Source of the DNA: Halorussus marinus | Lineage (GTDB): Archaea; Halobacteriota; Halobacteria; Halobacteriales; Haladaptataceae | Assembly (NCBI RefSeq): GCF_004765795.1 | Contig: NZ_SBIV01000007.1 | Location: forward strand, 62,001 to 126,000 | Direction: 5' to 3' | DNA length: 64,000 bases | Shown here: piece after piece, positions 50,701 to 58,544 of the stretch | How the letters are laid out: every line of letters begins with the position of its first letter | Numbering within the stretch: position 1 is the first letter of the stretch | The notes under the pieces: model-generated | The model's input: only the letters and a program-made list of their open reading frames with translations | Told to the model about the DNA's origin: nothing | Database searches by the model: none | Program-made: the position numbers and the translations under genes

Positions 50701-52008
50701 GGAGGGGACGAGTACGAAGTGCGCGAGTTCTCGGCCGCTCAGGACGAACTCCGGTCGGGTCTTTCCACGGCCAGTCGTGATCTCACGATCCAAGAGCCGC
50801 TGCAGCGCCGCTCGGGCGTTTCGTTCTTTCGTGGCTGCCCGGAAGCCGCTGTTGCGTACCCGTTCGGCCGCAACCTGGTAGTACGGTCCATCAAGCGGGT
50901 CGAATACCGGGACAAGTGATTGCATCCGCTCATCGAGTTCACCGCGACCGTCGTCACCGGATGGAATCCCGATTGCTCGGACATTCGCAGTGAACGACCG
51001 CTTCGGATTTTTCGCCTCAATCGCCTCGACACGTTTTGCAACCGCATCGCTCAGCTGGTTTCTGTCCCGGCTCTCCGACTGATCGTCGAGTTCGAAAAGG
51101 GAGCCAATAATTTCCTGAGCGAGTGTGTCTCGTCCGTCGATGACGTCCTCCTTGCGAAGGTCGGCATCGGACTGCCAGCTCTCGCGTCGTTGGAAGACGA
51201 CCTGGAACGCTACTGGTGCTGTCGCCTCCATCAGATGGTCGACGAGTGACGCGAGCGCACCTCCTGGCTGATCGACGGCTGGGAGTTCTGCTTCGTCGTC
51301 GGCAGTAACTGGCAAGAGTGAGGTCATCCAGTCTTGCTTCCGAGTCGCCGACCCTTGCCACCGTACGCCGAGTGGGGAGACGGATTCGGTCGCTGGCCGT
51401 GCGAGTATCGTCCCCTCCGATGTTACCGTTGGTTTGGCAAGCGTGGTGAGTGGCTCATCCTCAGGAATCGCATCTGGTGGGGCGAGTTCGAGGGCAGTAT
51501 CACCAATCTCGATGAAGTGGTCGGCAGACTGGTCACCGACTGTTCCTCCATCCGCGACTGATTCGGCGTCTGCTGGCCCCGCTTGTTTGTTGTCGTCAGT
51601 GCCACGTTCGTATTGCTCGTCAGGGCCGAACTCATACCTGAGCCCGCCCGAGTTATACTGCTCGACGAATGTCTCTCGGTCGAATTCGACAGGCTGCACG
51701 AGTCGGGATGCGACGTCGACCTCGGTACGCTCGATGTCGAACGTCTCGGGATAGACCGACTGGAGCCGCTTCTCAAGGGTATCTAGATGGTCGTCGGCAC
51801 CGTAGTAGAATTCGACGGGGTCATCTGCCCCCTCGCTCAGCGCGAGAAATTCGAATTGTATCGGTGTGTCGCTATGTAGCGGATTGAGTTTGTCAACTAG
51901 CCCTGTCGAGTCCGTTGAGGTCAGTTTGTGGAGGCTCTCCAGTGCCTGCGGCAGACGCTCCGGATTGAGGCGTTCGGAGGTTGGCGTCACGCGAAGATAC
52001 TCACGCAT
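47713..52008 (-). CDS. TraG/VirD4-like ATPase with nuclease-like and winged-helix C-terminus
   Basis: A 1431-residue protein. A HerA/VirD4-type ATPase core has Walker A FGTTGSGKSKALIND at about residue 505 and Walker B VNLLVDEAASVVVSD at about 783. About 1080-1125 is a region like a PD-(D/E)xK nuclease (KPDARAS, then RFAIEVETTT, then KVLTNLRKA). The last 75 residues (VYEIYEQWAEAHGIDTDSKP, then FGRRLGNYV) resemble the winged helix at the end of D5/phage primase-helicases. It probably pumps or couples DNA to the transfer channel. The ATG at 52008 overlaps the VirB4-like stop by eight bases. Confidence 0.75.
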   Translation of the reverse strand: MREYLRVTPTSERLNPERLPQALESLHKLTSTDSTGLVDKLNPLHSDTPIQFEFLALSEGADDPVEFYYGADDHLDTLEKRLQSVYPETFDIERTEVDVASRLVQPVEFDRETFVEQYNSGGLRYEFGPDEQYERGTDDNKQAGPADAESVADGGTVGDQSADHFIEIGDTALELAPPDAIPEDEPLTTLAKPTVTSEGTILARPATESVSPLGVRWQGSATRKQDWMTSLLPVTADDEAELPAVDQPGGALASLVDHLMEATAPVAFQVVFQRRESWQSDADLRKEDVIDGRDTLAQEIIGSLFELDDQSESRDRNQLSDAVAKRVEAIEAKNPKRSFTANVRAIGIPSGDDGRGELDERMQSLVPVFDPLDGPYYQVAAERVRNSGFRAATKERNARAALQRLLDREITTGRGKTRPEFVLSGRELAHFVLVPSSEQLTVEGTRGTRAEQQSRNPLPRPHQDLMSEFRDGMAIGYALDDTGEAEDEPTHIPPGLLPTHYGRFGTTGSGKSKALINDMLSLYDNTEGPTILIIPKNDDMAQNYMRAHARRFGMTDLEENVVHFPIPDVLPGFSFFDLEPSMESGRRREDAVQRKADHYEEILKLVMGTDRYERATVAPTLIKTLIKALFDEEYGRENGLYRASTDYFAHRQLEHVVDQLWEAGPPNENIGDAPRSSDEEVTRTIRRQLQLDSNTFANVMGGVGNRLAYISQDTHLRQIFNNTENQFDFRDVLDEDTVILFDLGDLRDDAARIMTGVILTNLDAALKDRKQALSQHSDDYVVNLLVDEAASVVVSDIMNDLLEKGRGFRLSVGLSMQFPEQMEAEGGRKIYLNALNNIGSSLIGKINVDRELARAMAHEEMDPADFANRIRSLPRGEWIASLPSPTFGETGPYPFSLEPLPIPPGHPESESPLTEREEEQFTETLSSMHENISEEHGVPAATDASTTRTPTDGHGVLDIASDDLDVAIATVVRSLQLREGCREENGWVAVEAVDDELRRLFDDVDAEPPSYDALADIRERSRYLDTTVDIDADELRIRLTDAGEKVATPDTGGVQAAGGSAHDAALLQIEEELTALGFTVSILAQDGSEKPDARASHPDVSDRFAIEVETTTPENPAKVLTNLRKAQEAGDIPLFVVRPGNDETEWAERVDGILTPPVRTLQNGETRFYTTDSNLTFNGGATEEGGVTAVRPATDDENGTQNIWQRDGDEIVLRDASGTEHIRLESLGKLSKDRVPAIYSYDHAADEYVVYEHGEQHIYETKSAFEGDWVRIKKPFVPEAELQTPDYSPTSYAIVILPEEGNPVVYDTDGTYSMDTLLDTVTTSGCEETTGEQADHIQQAPQPSIDDIAEDPEAVVERFAETHLVEDPESRVAAGDVYEIYEQWAEAHGIDTDSKPWFGRRLGNYVTFERNTDNENGDSVRYYEGLALKSE

Positions 52009-54208
52009 CGTCGCCACCTCCCGTTTCGCCGCCATCAGTCTCTGTTGGCGTCCGCTCAGATTGGAGTTGTCCGTTGTCAGTCCTTCGGCGTTCAATCTCG
52101 TCTTGGAACGCCTGCACGTCCGCGTCCACGGCGTTCTCACCAGTCCCGGGGAGTGAGGATCGCCGTTGCTCGGTTGGCTCGAAGTCGATGACTTGCTTCT
52201 CTTTGGGCATCGCTTTGACCTGGATGCCGCGCCACTCGCCGTCGACGCCCACCAGCGCCTCGGAGAAGCCGGCGTCCTCGTTGCCCGGCACGGCGTCCTG
52301 GACGAACCGCATCTGTGCGTAGTTCAGGCCGAACTCGTCGGCCCACTCCTCGTCCATCCCGTCGAGGCGGTGGAACTGCTTGACCGCACACTGGTCCAGA
52401 ATCGCCTCGGATTCGGCGTGCTCGAAGAACTCGTCGACCGTCTGCGTGACCAGCCGGATCGAGAGGTCGTGATGCCGGTGATGGCGGAATACCGTTTCGA
52501 GGAACGCCAGGCTCGCGGCGTCCTGCATAATGTAGCGCGCCTCGTCGATGTAGAACACGACCTCCTTCTCCGAGACTTTCGCCCGCTCATACACCAGCGA
52601 GATCAGGAGCTGCATCGTCAGCGCCGTGCTGCTGTCGACGCTGCCCTCCTGCTGAGCGAGGTCGAGGTAGATGACCTTCTCGTCCCGGATGTCGAAGTCG
52701 GACTCTTGGCCGAGGTTGGCGTGCCGCCCGTCGTCCTCGAAGGGGCGGAGCTGGTCGAGGAGCCACGTCGCGTCCTCCTTGATCTTCCCCGCCTCCTCGT
52801 CGGACCGGACGACGAACTCCTCGGGGTCGTTGACCATCTCCTCGAAGACGTCCATCATATCCTGAATCGTCGGGCTCGGGTTGCCGTGCGTGGAGATGTC
52901 GTCGGTAATCCCGTTGCGCTTGTACGCCCGCTTGAGCCCGAGTTCCAGCGTCGTCCGGCGGTCACCCAGCGAGATGCCCCGCAGCGCGAAGAAGTTCGTG
53001 AGGAAGCTCATCGCGTCGTCGAGCTTCTCGTTGAATGGGCTCGCGTCCTCGCCCATCGCCCGCTGGACATGCTCGGGCGTCTCGCGGATCTCCAGGGGGT
53101 TCAGCCCGAGCGTCCCGCCGACAGTGATGCGTTTGGCGTCGAGGGCTTCGGCGACGCCGGCCCAGTTGTTCAGCGGTTCGAGGATGATGCCGATACGGTC
53201 CTTGCTCTGCTCGATCGACCGGATGAAGTTCTGCTTCGAACTGAACGACTTCCCCGACCCCGTGTCGCCGACGGTGAACATCGCGTAGCCGTTGTCCCGC
53301 GCGAACGGGTCGATGACCACGGGACTCTGGTTGTCCTTGTGAATCCCGAATTCGACGCCGCCCTCCTCGAGGATCGTCGCGTTGTGCGGCGAAGACAGTA
53401 ACGCGCCGACGGCGCCGCCGAGCGCAATCGACGTCCGCCCGAACTCGTTGTCGCCGATGGGCGCGGCGGACTGGAGGGCGAGGTCCTGCCGGCAGATCGC
53501 CGTTTTCGGCGTGAGGTTCGCCGGATCGTCGCGGAGTGCGCTCTTGACCTTCTGGACGGCGTCCCTGAGTTCCTCCTTCTCGTCGGCTCTGACCGTGATG
53601 AACATCCCCTGGTCGAAGACATTCGCGCCGTTCTCGACGGCCTTGTACGTCGCTGCGGCCTCGTTGGCACGTTCCTGTAGGTAGGCACTCCGGACGCTCT
53701 GTTCGAGGTCAGCGTCCACCTGGAGGTCGTCAGCGATGTCCTGCAGTTCGTTCCGGGCCCGCTCCTGGTTCTTCGGCGTGATGTGGGCCGTCAGGTCGAA
53801 CTGCACGTCGGTCATCTCGAAGAGCTCGGAGAGGTAGCCGTCGTTGGGGTAGTCCGGGTAGTCAGCGATGTACAGCGTCGTCGTCCACTGCTCGCCGACC
53901 CGTGCCGCGCGCGTCTCCCACTCGATCGCCGCCGGCGCCGTCACCATCTTGTGTGACTCAGCGATGTCGTCGAGGAGTTGGCGTTCGGCCGCGCCCTGTT
54001 CGATGGTCTCCTCGTCGAGCAAATCCGAGAACTCGACCTCTTCCTCGTCGTCTTCGGTGTACCAGTCCCAGAGGAGTTTCCCGCCGATCCCGACCAGTAC
54101 CGCGAGCAGGATGTAGAGAGCCGCACCTTCCGCTGAGGTTGGGTTCGTGAGCCACTCCGTGAGCTGGCCGACAGCTCCGCTGTCCGTCTGGAGGATGAGG
54201 TTACGCAT
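52001..54208 (-). CDS. VirB4/TraC-like conjugation ATPase
   Basis: A 735-residue protein with an N-terminal membrane segment (AALYILLAVLVGIGGKLLWD), an all-alpha/beta N-domain and a motor domain: Walker A FTVGDTGSGKSFSSKQNF at about 316, Walker B VVFYIDEARYIMQDA at about 553 and LSIRLVTQTVDEFFEH. VirB4 proteins drive type IV secretion and conjugation at the membrane. The ATG at 54208 gives an eight-base overlap with the preceding stop (ATGCGTAA), the same overlap pattern as the next junction (ATGCGTGA); an ATG at 54217 is the alternative. Confidence 0.83.
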   Translation of the reverse strand: MRNLILQTDSGAVGQLTEWLTNPTSAEGAALYILLAVLVGIGGKLLWDWYTEDDEEEVEFSDLLDEETIEQGAAERQLLDDIAESHKMVTAPAAIEWETRAARVGEQWTTTLYIADYPDYPNDGYLSELFEMTDVQFDLTAHITPKNQERARNELQDIADDLQVDADLEQSVRSAYLQERANEAAATYKAVENGANVFDQGMFITVRADEKEELRDAVQKVKSALRDDPANLTPKTAICRQDLALQSAAPIGDNEFGRTSIALGGAVGALLSSPHNATILEEGGVEFGIHKDNQSPVVIDPFARDNGYAMFTVGDTGSGKSFSSKQNFIRSIEQSKDRIGIILEPLNNWAGVAEALDAKRITVGGTLGLNPLEIRETPEHVQRAMGEDASPFNEKLDDAMSFLTNFFALRGISLGDRRTTLELGLKRAYKRNGITDDISTHGNPSPTIQDMMDVFEEMVNDPEEFVVRSDEEAGKIKEDATWLLDQLRPFEDDGRHANLGQESDFDIRDEKVIYLDLAQQEGSVDSSTALTMQLLISLVYERAKVSEKEVVFYIDEARYIMQDAASLAFLETVFRHHRHHDLSIRLVTQTVDEFFEHAESEAILDQCAVKQFHRLDGMDEEWADEFGLNYAQMRFVQDAVPGNEDAGFSEALVGVDGEWRGIQVKAMPKEKQVIDFEPTEQRRSSLPGTGENAVDADVQAFQDEIERRRTDNGQLQSERTPTETDGGETGGGDDA

Positions 54209-55322
54209 CGTGGTCATCCTCCCGGCGCGAATGGCCGATGATGGGTCGTTCGCGAACGACGCTCTCTGCGTCGTCGTACTCGTGTTCGCGGCCGTTCCAG
54301 AAGTCCATATTCAACACGAAGAGTTCGACCGTGCTGAGCCGGCGTGCGGACCAGCCAGACGCCTGCTGGATGAACTCCGAGCGCACGTCGTTGACCCGGC
54401 TATCCAGCTTCTCGAACATCTGTGCGCGGCGCTCGACGTCGGTGAGGTCCTCGCGGCGGGTGACGAACGGGTTGAACAGGAACCCGATGACGGGGAACTG
54501 CGTCAGCTTCTCGGCCGGCGTCCCCTCGTCTCGGAAGCGGTCGTAGACCTCCAGCGGGGTGACTTGGACGCCGATGTAGTACCGCATCTGCTGGATGCCC
54601 CGTTCGCGCATCTCCTTCGGCCGGGTCTCTCGGTATTCCTCGAGGAGTTCTCGGAAGATGGGGTTTTCTTTGACGTCCTCGTCGTTCAGGCGGTCTTCGA
54701 TGTTCTCGGTGATCTGTTCGACTGGGAACGAGCGGGTCGTGGCGTGGAGTTTGAGCTTCGAGTCCAGTTCCTTGTTGGCGAACTCCTCGCCGGCGTCCTG
54801 GAGCTGTGCCCAGTCGTCGGACATCGCGAAGTCCATGTTGCCGGGGTCGATCTCGATGAACGCCTCCATCGTGCCGTCCGCGCGCTGGATCGCGCCAGCG
54901 CCCGGCCACGCCCGTTCGATGTTCGTGAGGACCTGTGTCCGCTCGTCGGGCTTGAACGGCGTGTAGTTCGCGAGCCCGCCCTCGTTGCGCTCTGTCTCGT
55001 TGGTACTACTGTCGGCCTCCTCCGGGGCACTGAACGTGATCTGGGGGCGCTTGACGTAGCGATAGACGTCTTTCGTCCACGTCCACGCGTTGAGGTGGTC
55101 GGGCGAGACGTAGACGATCGCGACGCCGAACCCGAAGCCACCTGCGACGAACGGCAGGGCGAGTGATTCGATGCCGGTGAGGCCAGCGATGAACAGGCCG
55201 ACGATCGGGAAAGCGATCAGGACGCTGACGTCGCCTTCCTCGATGTTGAGGTAGGGGATGCGACTCTCCTCACCGAACTGGTCCATGATGCGCCGTGCGG
55301 CTGCGTCTTCGTCGATGGCCAT
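54201..55322 (-). CDS. Type IV secretion membrane component (PrgI/VirB3-like with soluble domain)
   Basis: A 373-residue protein with two membrane segments at about residues 33-75 (VLIAFPIVGLFIAGLTGIES, then FVAGGFGFGVAIVYV) and a long acidic soluble part (RDEGTPAEKLTQFPVIGFLF, then FNPFVTRREDLTDVERRAQM). Position just before virB4 and N-terminal topology suit a PrgI/VirB3 partner, with the soluble domain resembling the N-domain of VirB4. Family assignment is from context and topology, so moderate. Confidence 0.65.
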   Translation of the reverse strand: MAIDEDAAARRIMDQFGEESRIPYLNIEEGDVSVLIAFPIVGLFIAGLTGIESLALPFVAGGFGFGVAIVYVSPDHLNAWTWTKDVYRYVKRPQITFSAPEEADSSTNETERNEGGLANYTPFKPDERTQVLTNIERAWPGAGAIQRADGTMEAFIEIDPGNMDFAMSDDWAQLQDAGEEFANKELDSKLKLHATTRSFPVEQITENIEDRLNDEDVKENPIFRELLEEYRETRPKEMRERGIQQMRYYIGVQVTPLEVYDRFRDEGTPAEKLTQFPVIGFLFNPFVTRREDLTDVERRAQMFEKLDSRVNDVRSEFIQQASGWSARRLSTVELFVLNMDFWNGREHEYDDAESVVRERPIIGHSRREDDHDA

Positions 55323-55328
55323 GGATTG

Positions 55329-55591
55329 TTAGTAACCTCCAGGGTCGTTCTCGGTCCGCCGGTACGACGGCGTCCCGCTGTCTTCGTCGCTGTTCGCGCC
55401 CCGGGCTGCAGCTTTCTGCGCCACAGCGTGTCCCGCTGCGGCCTTCGGTCCCCATCGGGCCGCTGTTGTCGCGACGCCGGCGCCGCCGATGTAGGCTCCA
55501 GCGGCGACACCGCCGATGAGGGCCGCTCCTTTCGTCGCACCACCGAGAACCTTCGCCGTCAGTGGGGTTGCGTATTTGAACGTCTTCCAGG
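55329..55591 (-). pseudogene. C-terminal remnant of a conjugation membrane protein
   Basis: Reading leftward from the ISH3-family element boundary gives an open frame of about 85 codons ending PSYRRTENDPGGY and a TAA at 55329-55331. It contains TAKVLGGATKGAALIGGVAA and AGAYIGGAGVATTAARWGPK, the Ala/Gly-rich end of a TrbL/VirB6-like transmembrane protein. It has no start of its own and is cut by the element. It ends seven bases before the next start, so it was once part of this operon. Confidence 0.75.
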
Positions 55592-55609
55592 TTCAGTACC
55601 TCACAAAGC
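55592..55609 (+). repeat. Left terminal inverted repeat of the ISH3-family element
   Basis: TTCAGTACCTCACAAAGC, matching the complement of 56970-56987 exactly. Confidence 0.9.
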
Positions 55610-55640
55610 TCGCAAGTTGAAGGAGTCCGCTTGCTGAGTT

Positions 55641-56810
55641 GTGTCCAAGCAAGCAAAGCAAGCGGACAATGAAATCCACGAGGACCAGCTCCTTAACTTC
55701 CTCGTCAACTGCCTTGACGAGGAAGTTTCTCTCAACCTCGCCAACAACGCTGAAATCGGTGCAGAGGACATCTACGAGGTCCTCGTCGGCGCGACCGCCG
55801 ACGGGACCTCGATCTCGACGCTGTGCAACTCCAGTGAAGACTCGCCATCGGCGAACACAGTTCTCTATCATCTACGGACGAAGTTCGAGCCCGAACGGCT
55901 CGAACGAGTCGCTAACACGCTTCTTCGCCGAGACATCGTCGAACTGCTTCCCGAGCAGGTGGAGGTCTGCGCAGACCTCCACCTGCGGCCCTACTACGGT
56001 GATGAAGACGACACGGAGAACCTCTATCACTCGGAAGCCAAGCGTGGAACCACCGCATTCCACGCCTACGCCACACTCTACGCGCGTGTGAAGAACAAAC
56101 GCTACACGCTGGCGGTGCGCCGTCTCGAAGACGGCGACACCGCCAGCAGCGTCCTCGCTGAGTTCCTTGGTGTACTCGACGGCCTTGACACCGAGGTCAA
56201 GGCCGTCTACCTTGATCGCGGATTCTACGACAGCAAGTGTCTCACGCTGCTTCAGGCGCACAACTACGCCTACGTGGTCCCAATCATTCAGTGGGGTGAG
56301 GCGATTCAGCAGGAACTCTCGGAAGGATGGAGTCGCATTATTCAACACAACCTGACAGGGAAACTCGACGGTCACAGCTGGACCGTCGAGTTTCCCGTCT
56401 ACATCGACTGTACGTACCTGAACGGACGATATGACGAGAACGGTGTAGCGCGTCACGGCTACGCCGCTGACGCGCCGTTCATCGAGACGCCACGCGAAGC
56501 GCGATACCACTACAGCAAACGCTTCGGTATCGAATCGAGCTATCGCTTGTCCGAGCAAGCGATAGCGACGACAACGACACGAGACGCGACGGTGAGACTG
56601 CTGTACGTCGTAGTGAGTCTGCTGCTACAGAATGTTTGGCGGTATCTCCACTACGAATACGTGGCGACGCCGCGCCGAGGCGGGCGTCGCCTCTGGTGGT
56701 GGCCGTACAAGGAGTTCGTGAATATGGTTCGACGGGCTGCGTGGACGGCCCTTGCGGTGCGTCGGGCCGTCCCCGCGAACCGACCACCTGACGACCGATT
56801 CCACCGCTAA
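55641..56810 (+). CDS. ISH3-family DDE transposase
   Basis: A 389-residue transposase, using a GTG start (MSKQAKQADNEIHEDQLLNF), close to the usual ISH3 length. The catalytic acids are visible in VCADLHLRPYYG, VYLDRGFYDS and FGIESSYRLSEQA. The C-terminus (KEFVNMVRRAAWTALAVRRA) is complete, so the enzyme is probably active. It is encoded on the plus strand, against the conjugation genes it interrupts. Confidence 0.92.
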   Translation: MSKQAKQADNEIHEDQLLNFLVNCLDEEVSLNLANNAEIGAEDIYEVLVGATADGTSISTLCNSSEDSPSANTVLYHLRTKFEPERLERVANTLLRRDIVELLPEQVEVCADLHLRPYYGDEDDTENLYHSEAKRGTTAFHAYATLYARVKNKRYTLAVRRLEDGDTASSVLAEFLGVLDGLDTEVKAVYLDRGFYDSKCLTLLQAHNYAYVVPIIQWGEAIQQELSEGWSRIIQHNLTGKLDGHSWTVEFPVYIDCTYLNGRYDENGVARHGYAADAPFIETPREARYHYSKRFGIESSYRLSEQAIATTTTRDATVRLLYVVVSLLLQNVWRYLHYEYVATPRRGGRRLWWWPYKEFVNMVRRAAWTALAVRRAVPANRPPDDRFHR

Positions 56811-56969
56811 CCACTGACCGGGACAGCCCCCGCACTGAGTGGCGACGCTGTCGCGTCGGCGGCTAAGCGCCGCCGACAGCGACAGCTTCCCGTCGATCTG
56901 TGAGGAGATCGCGGTCGGTCACTGCACTCCGCAACAGAAATCAGACCTCAGACTGACTCAACTGAGGAC

Positions 56970-56987
56970 GCTTTGTGAGGTACTGAA
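56970..56987 (-). repeat. Right terminal inverted repeat of the ISH3-family element
   Basis: GCTTTGTGAGGTACTGAA, the exact complement of 55592-55609. Confidence 0.9.
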
Positions 56988-56992
56988 ATTGA

Positions 56993-57268
56993 ATGTGCCC
57001 TCGACGCCAGCGGGAAAGCGCGGGGGGTTGCGCGGCGTGGCTGCTCACCCCCCACGCTTTCTCCGCTGGTCGCTCGCTCCGGGCGGGTCGGCGCGCGGCG
57101 CTGGTTGTATCCCTCCGTGCGGGCGCGCTCTCGCTCGCGCCCGGTAGGGCGCTCGCGAAGGCGCGAGCGAGAGCGCGCAGACGGCTCTGTCGGTCGTGAC
57201 GTCGAGGAAATCCCCGTGCTGGAACACGGGGTGTCGGGCGCTGTGGTGAGCGCCTTCGGGTTACCGCA
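56993..57268 (+). ncRNA. Structured non-coding element, copy B (leader of a TFB-like gene)
   Basis: It starts with ATGTGCCCTCGACGCCAGCG and ends at the ATG at 57269. The same perfect 19-bp stem as copy A joins 57123-57141 and 57160-57178. The next helix is CCCCGTG-ctggaa-CACGGGG (57212-57231) where copy A has CGCGATG/CATCGCG, so several pairs change together. GGCGCT-gtggtg-AGCGCC (57237-57254) follows. The outer part pairs GCCAGCGGGAAAGCG with CGCTTTCTCCGCTGG, a longer helix than in copy A. The ISH3-family element ends five bases upstream and may have replaced the native promoter. Confidence 0.75.
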
Positions 57269-58348
57269 ATGTCGAGTAACAACGCGAGCGAAAAGACGGT
57301 TTCGGACGTACAGAATACGACCACCGAAGAACGCGGTCACGAGCCGACGGTCGAACACGAGCCGTCGGGGCGATCCACCTGTCCGGAGTGTGAGGGCCAG
57401 GTAATCACCGAAGACGAGCAGTCGTTCTGCACGGACTGCGGGCTGATCGTCGCCGACGAGTGGGTTGACCTGAGCCCGACGCTGAACGACCTGGGCCTGG
57501 CCGGAGACGCCGACCAGAGCATCGAGACAGTGGACCCGCTGCGGACGGACAAGGGCCTGCACACGAAGATTGGGAGGAACACCGACGGTCGCGGTAATCC
57601 CCTGAGCAACAAGCAGTGGGAGAAGGTCCAAAGCCTCCGGAAGTGGCACAAGCGGATGCAGTTCGGTGAGAAGCGCAAGCGGACGAAGCGGCTCAACGAG
57701 GGGCTGCGGGACGTCGAGATGATCGGCGGCAACCTGAGCTTGCCGGACCACGTCGTCAAGCAAGCAGCGCAACACCTCCGGAGCGCCTCGGAAGCGCGGT
57801 TGCCGGGCAGGCGGATGGCCTGGGAGGCACTCGCCGGCGGCGCCGTCCTCCTGGCCGCGCGGGCCTCATCGGTCGACCGAGACGAGATCGATATCGCGGT
57901 CGCGACGCACACCAAAGCGCCCCACGAGCGGGTGTGCGCTGCGGCACGGAAGATCCGGTGTGAATGCGGGTTCGACGCGCCGCTCATCAGGCCCAACGCC
58001 GTGATGGCGGTCGTCGACGCGCTCGATGACGATGCCATCCCCGGGGCGCGAGCGGTGCGGACGTGGCGACTGGCCCAACACCTGATGAAACTCGGCGACC
58101 AGGTGCCGATCGGGCCGGGAACGCCACGGTGCACCGTCGCGGCGTCAGCGCTGTACGCGGCGGATCGCTTGCTCTCGCGCAAGCATCTCACCCAGGAGCG
58201 GGTCGCTGCGGCGGCGAGCACGATTGTGCCGACGTCCCGAAACCGGATCGCGCGGTACAGTCGGGAGCTTGTCGACGCCTACGAAGCCGAACACAGCACT
58301 GACGACCCGGGTGTCGGGCTCGAAGAGGAACGGGACACCCTCCGCTGA
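57269..58348 (+). CDS. Divergent TFB-like transcription factor
   Basis: A 359-residue protein with a TFB zinc ribbon (CPECEGQVITEDEQSFCTDC, about 39-58), a linker (DLSPTLNDLGLAGD) and two cyclin-like repeats (about 120-215 and 225-320: RMAWEALAGGAVLLAARASS, and CTVAASALYAADRLL). It is longer and more divergent than the TFB at 40037, with a charged N-terminal extension and C-terminal tail. Probably a specialised initiation factor of the mobile element. It begins MSSNN like the RPA-like protein that follows copy A of the non-coding element. Confidence 0.78.
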   Translation: MSSNNASEKTVSDVQNTTTEERGHEPTVEHEPSGRSTCPECEGQVITEDEQSFCTDCGLIVADEWVDLSPTLNDLGLAGDADQSIETVDPLRTDKGLHTKIGRNTDGRGNPLSNKQWEKVQSLRKWHKRMQFGEKRKRTKRLNEGLRDVEMIGGNLSLPDHVVKQAAQHLRSASEARLPGRRMAWEALAGGAVLLAARASSVDRDEIDIAVATHTKAPHERVCAAARKIRCECGFDAPLIRPNAVMAVVDALDDDAIPGARAVRTWRLAQHLMKLGDQVPIGPGTPRCTVAASALYAADRLLSRKHLTQERVAAAASTIVPTSRNRIARYSRELVDAYEAEHSTDDPGVGLEEERDTLR

Positions 58349-58349
58349 G

Positions 58350-58370
58350 CGGGGCACTCCCCCGTTTTTT
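58350..58370 (+). terminator. Hairpin and T-run after the TFB-like gene
   Basis: CGGGG-(cactc)-CCCCG followed by TTTTTT at 58365-58370, directly after the stop codon at 58346-58348. It suits a transcription stop for the TFB-like gene. The GC-rich stretch on to 58544 holds no recognised gene. Confidence 0.65.
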
Positions 58371-58544
58371 AGTGGCGACCACCGCCCGTGGACGCCCCTC
58401 CGCCCCACCCACCGCTCCGTGCTCGCTCCCTGCGGTCGCTGCGCGCGCAGCCACAACCTCACTAACACCGGTATGGAGTCTCATCAACGGGGATGGAGAC
58501 GGTGTGTGGTTTGTCGCATCCAAGAGGAACGGAGTGAGAAACGA

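Larger units (their letters stand above)
55592..56987 (+). mobile_element. ISH3-family insertion sequence
   Basis: About 1396 bp bounded by 18-base terminal inverted repeats and carrying one transposase gene. The five bases outside the ends differ (CCAGG on the left, ATTGA on the right), so the usual short target duplication is absent. The left flank is a cut conjugation gene; the right end lies five bases before the structured non-coding element. A deletion or recombination between two copies is likely. Confidence 0.88.

Noticed and set aside
52166-53401. A 411-codon plus-strand frame opposite the VirB4-like gene
   Set aside because: Composition mirrors the antisense gene, whose Walker motifs are unmistakable.
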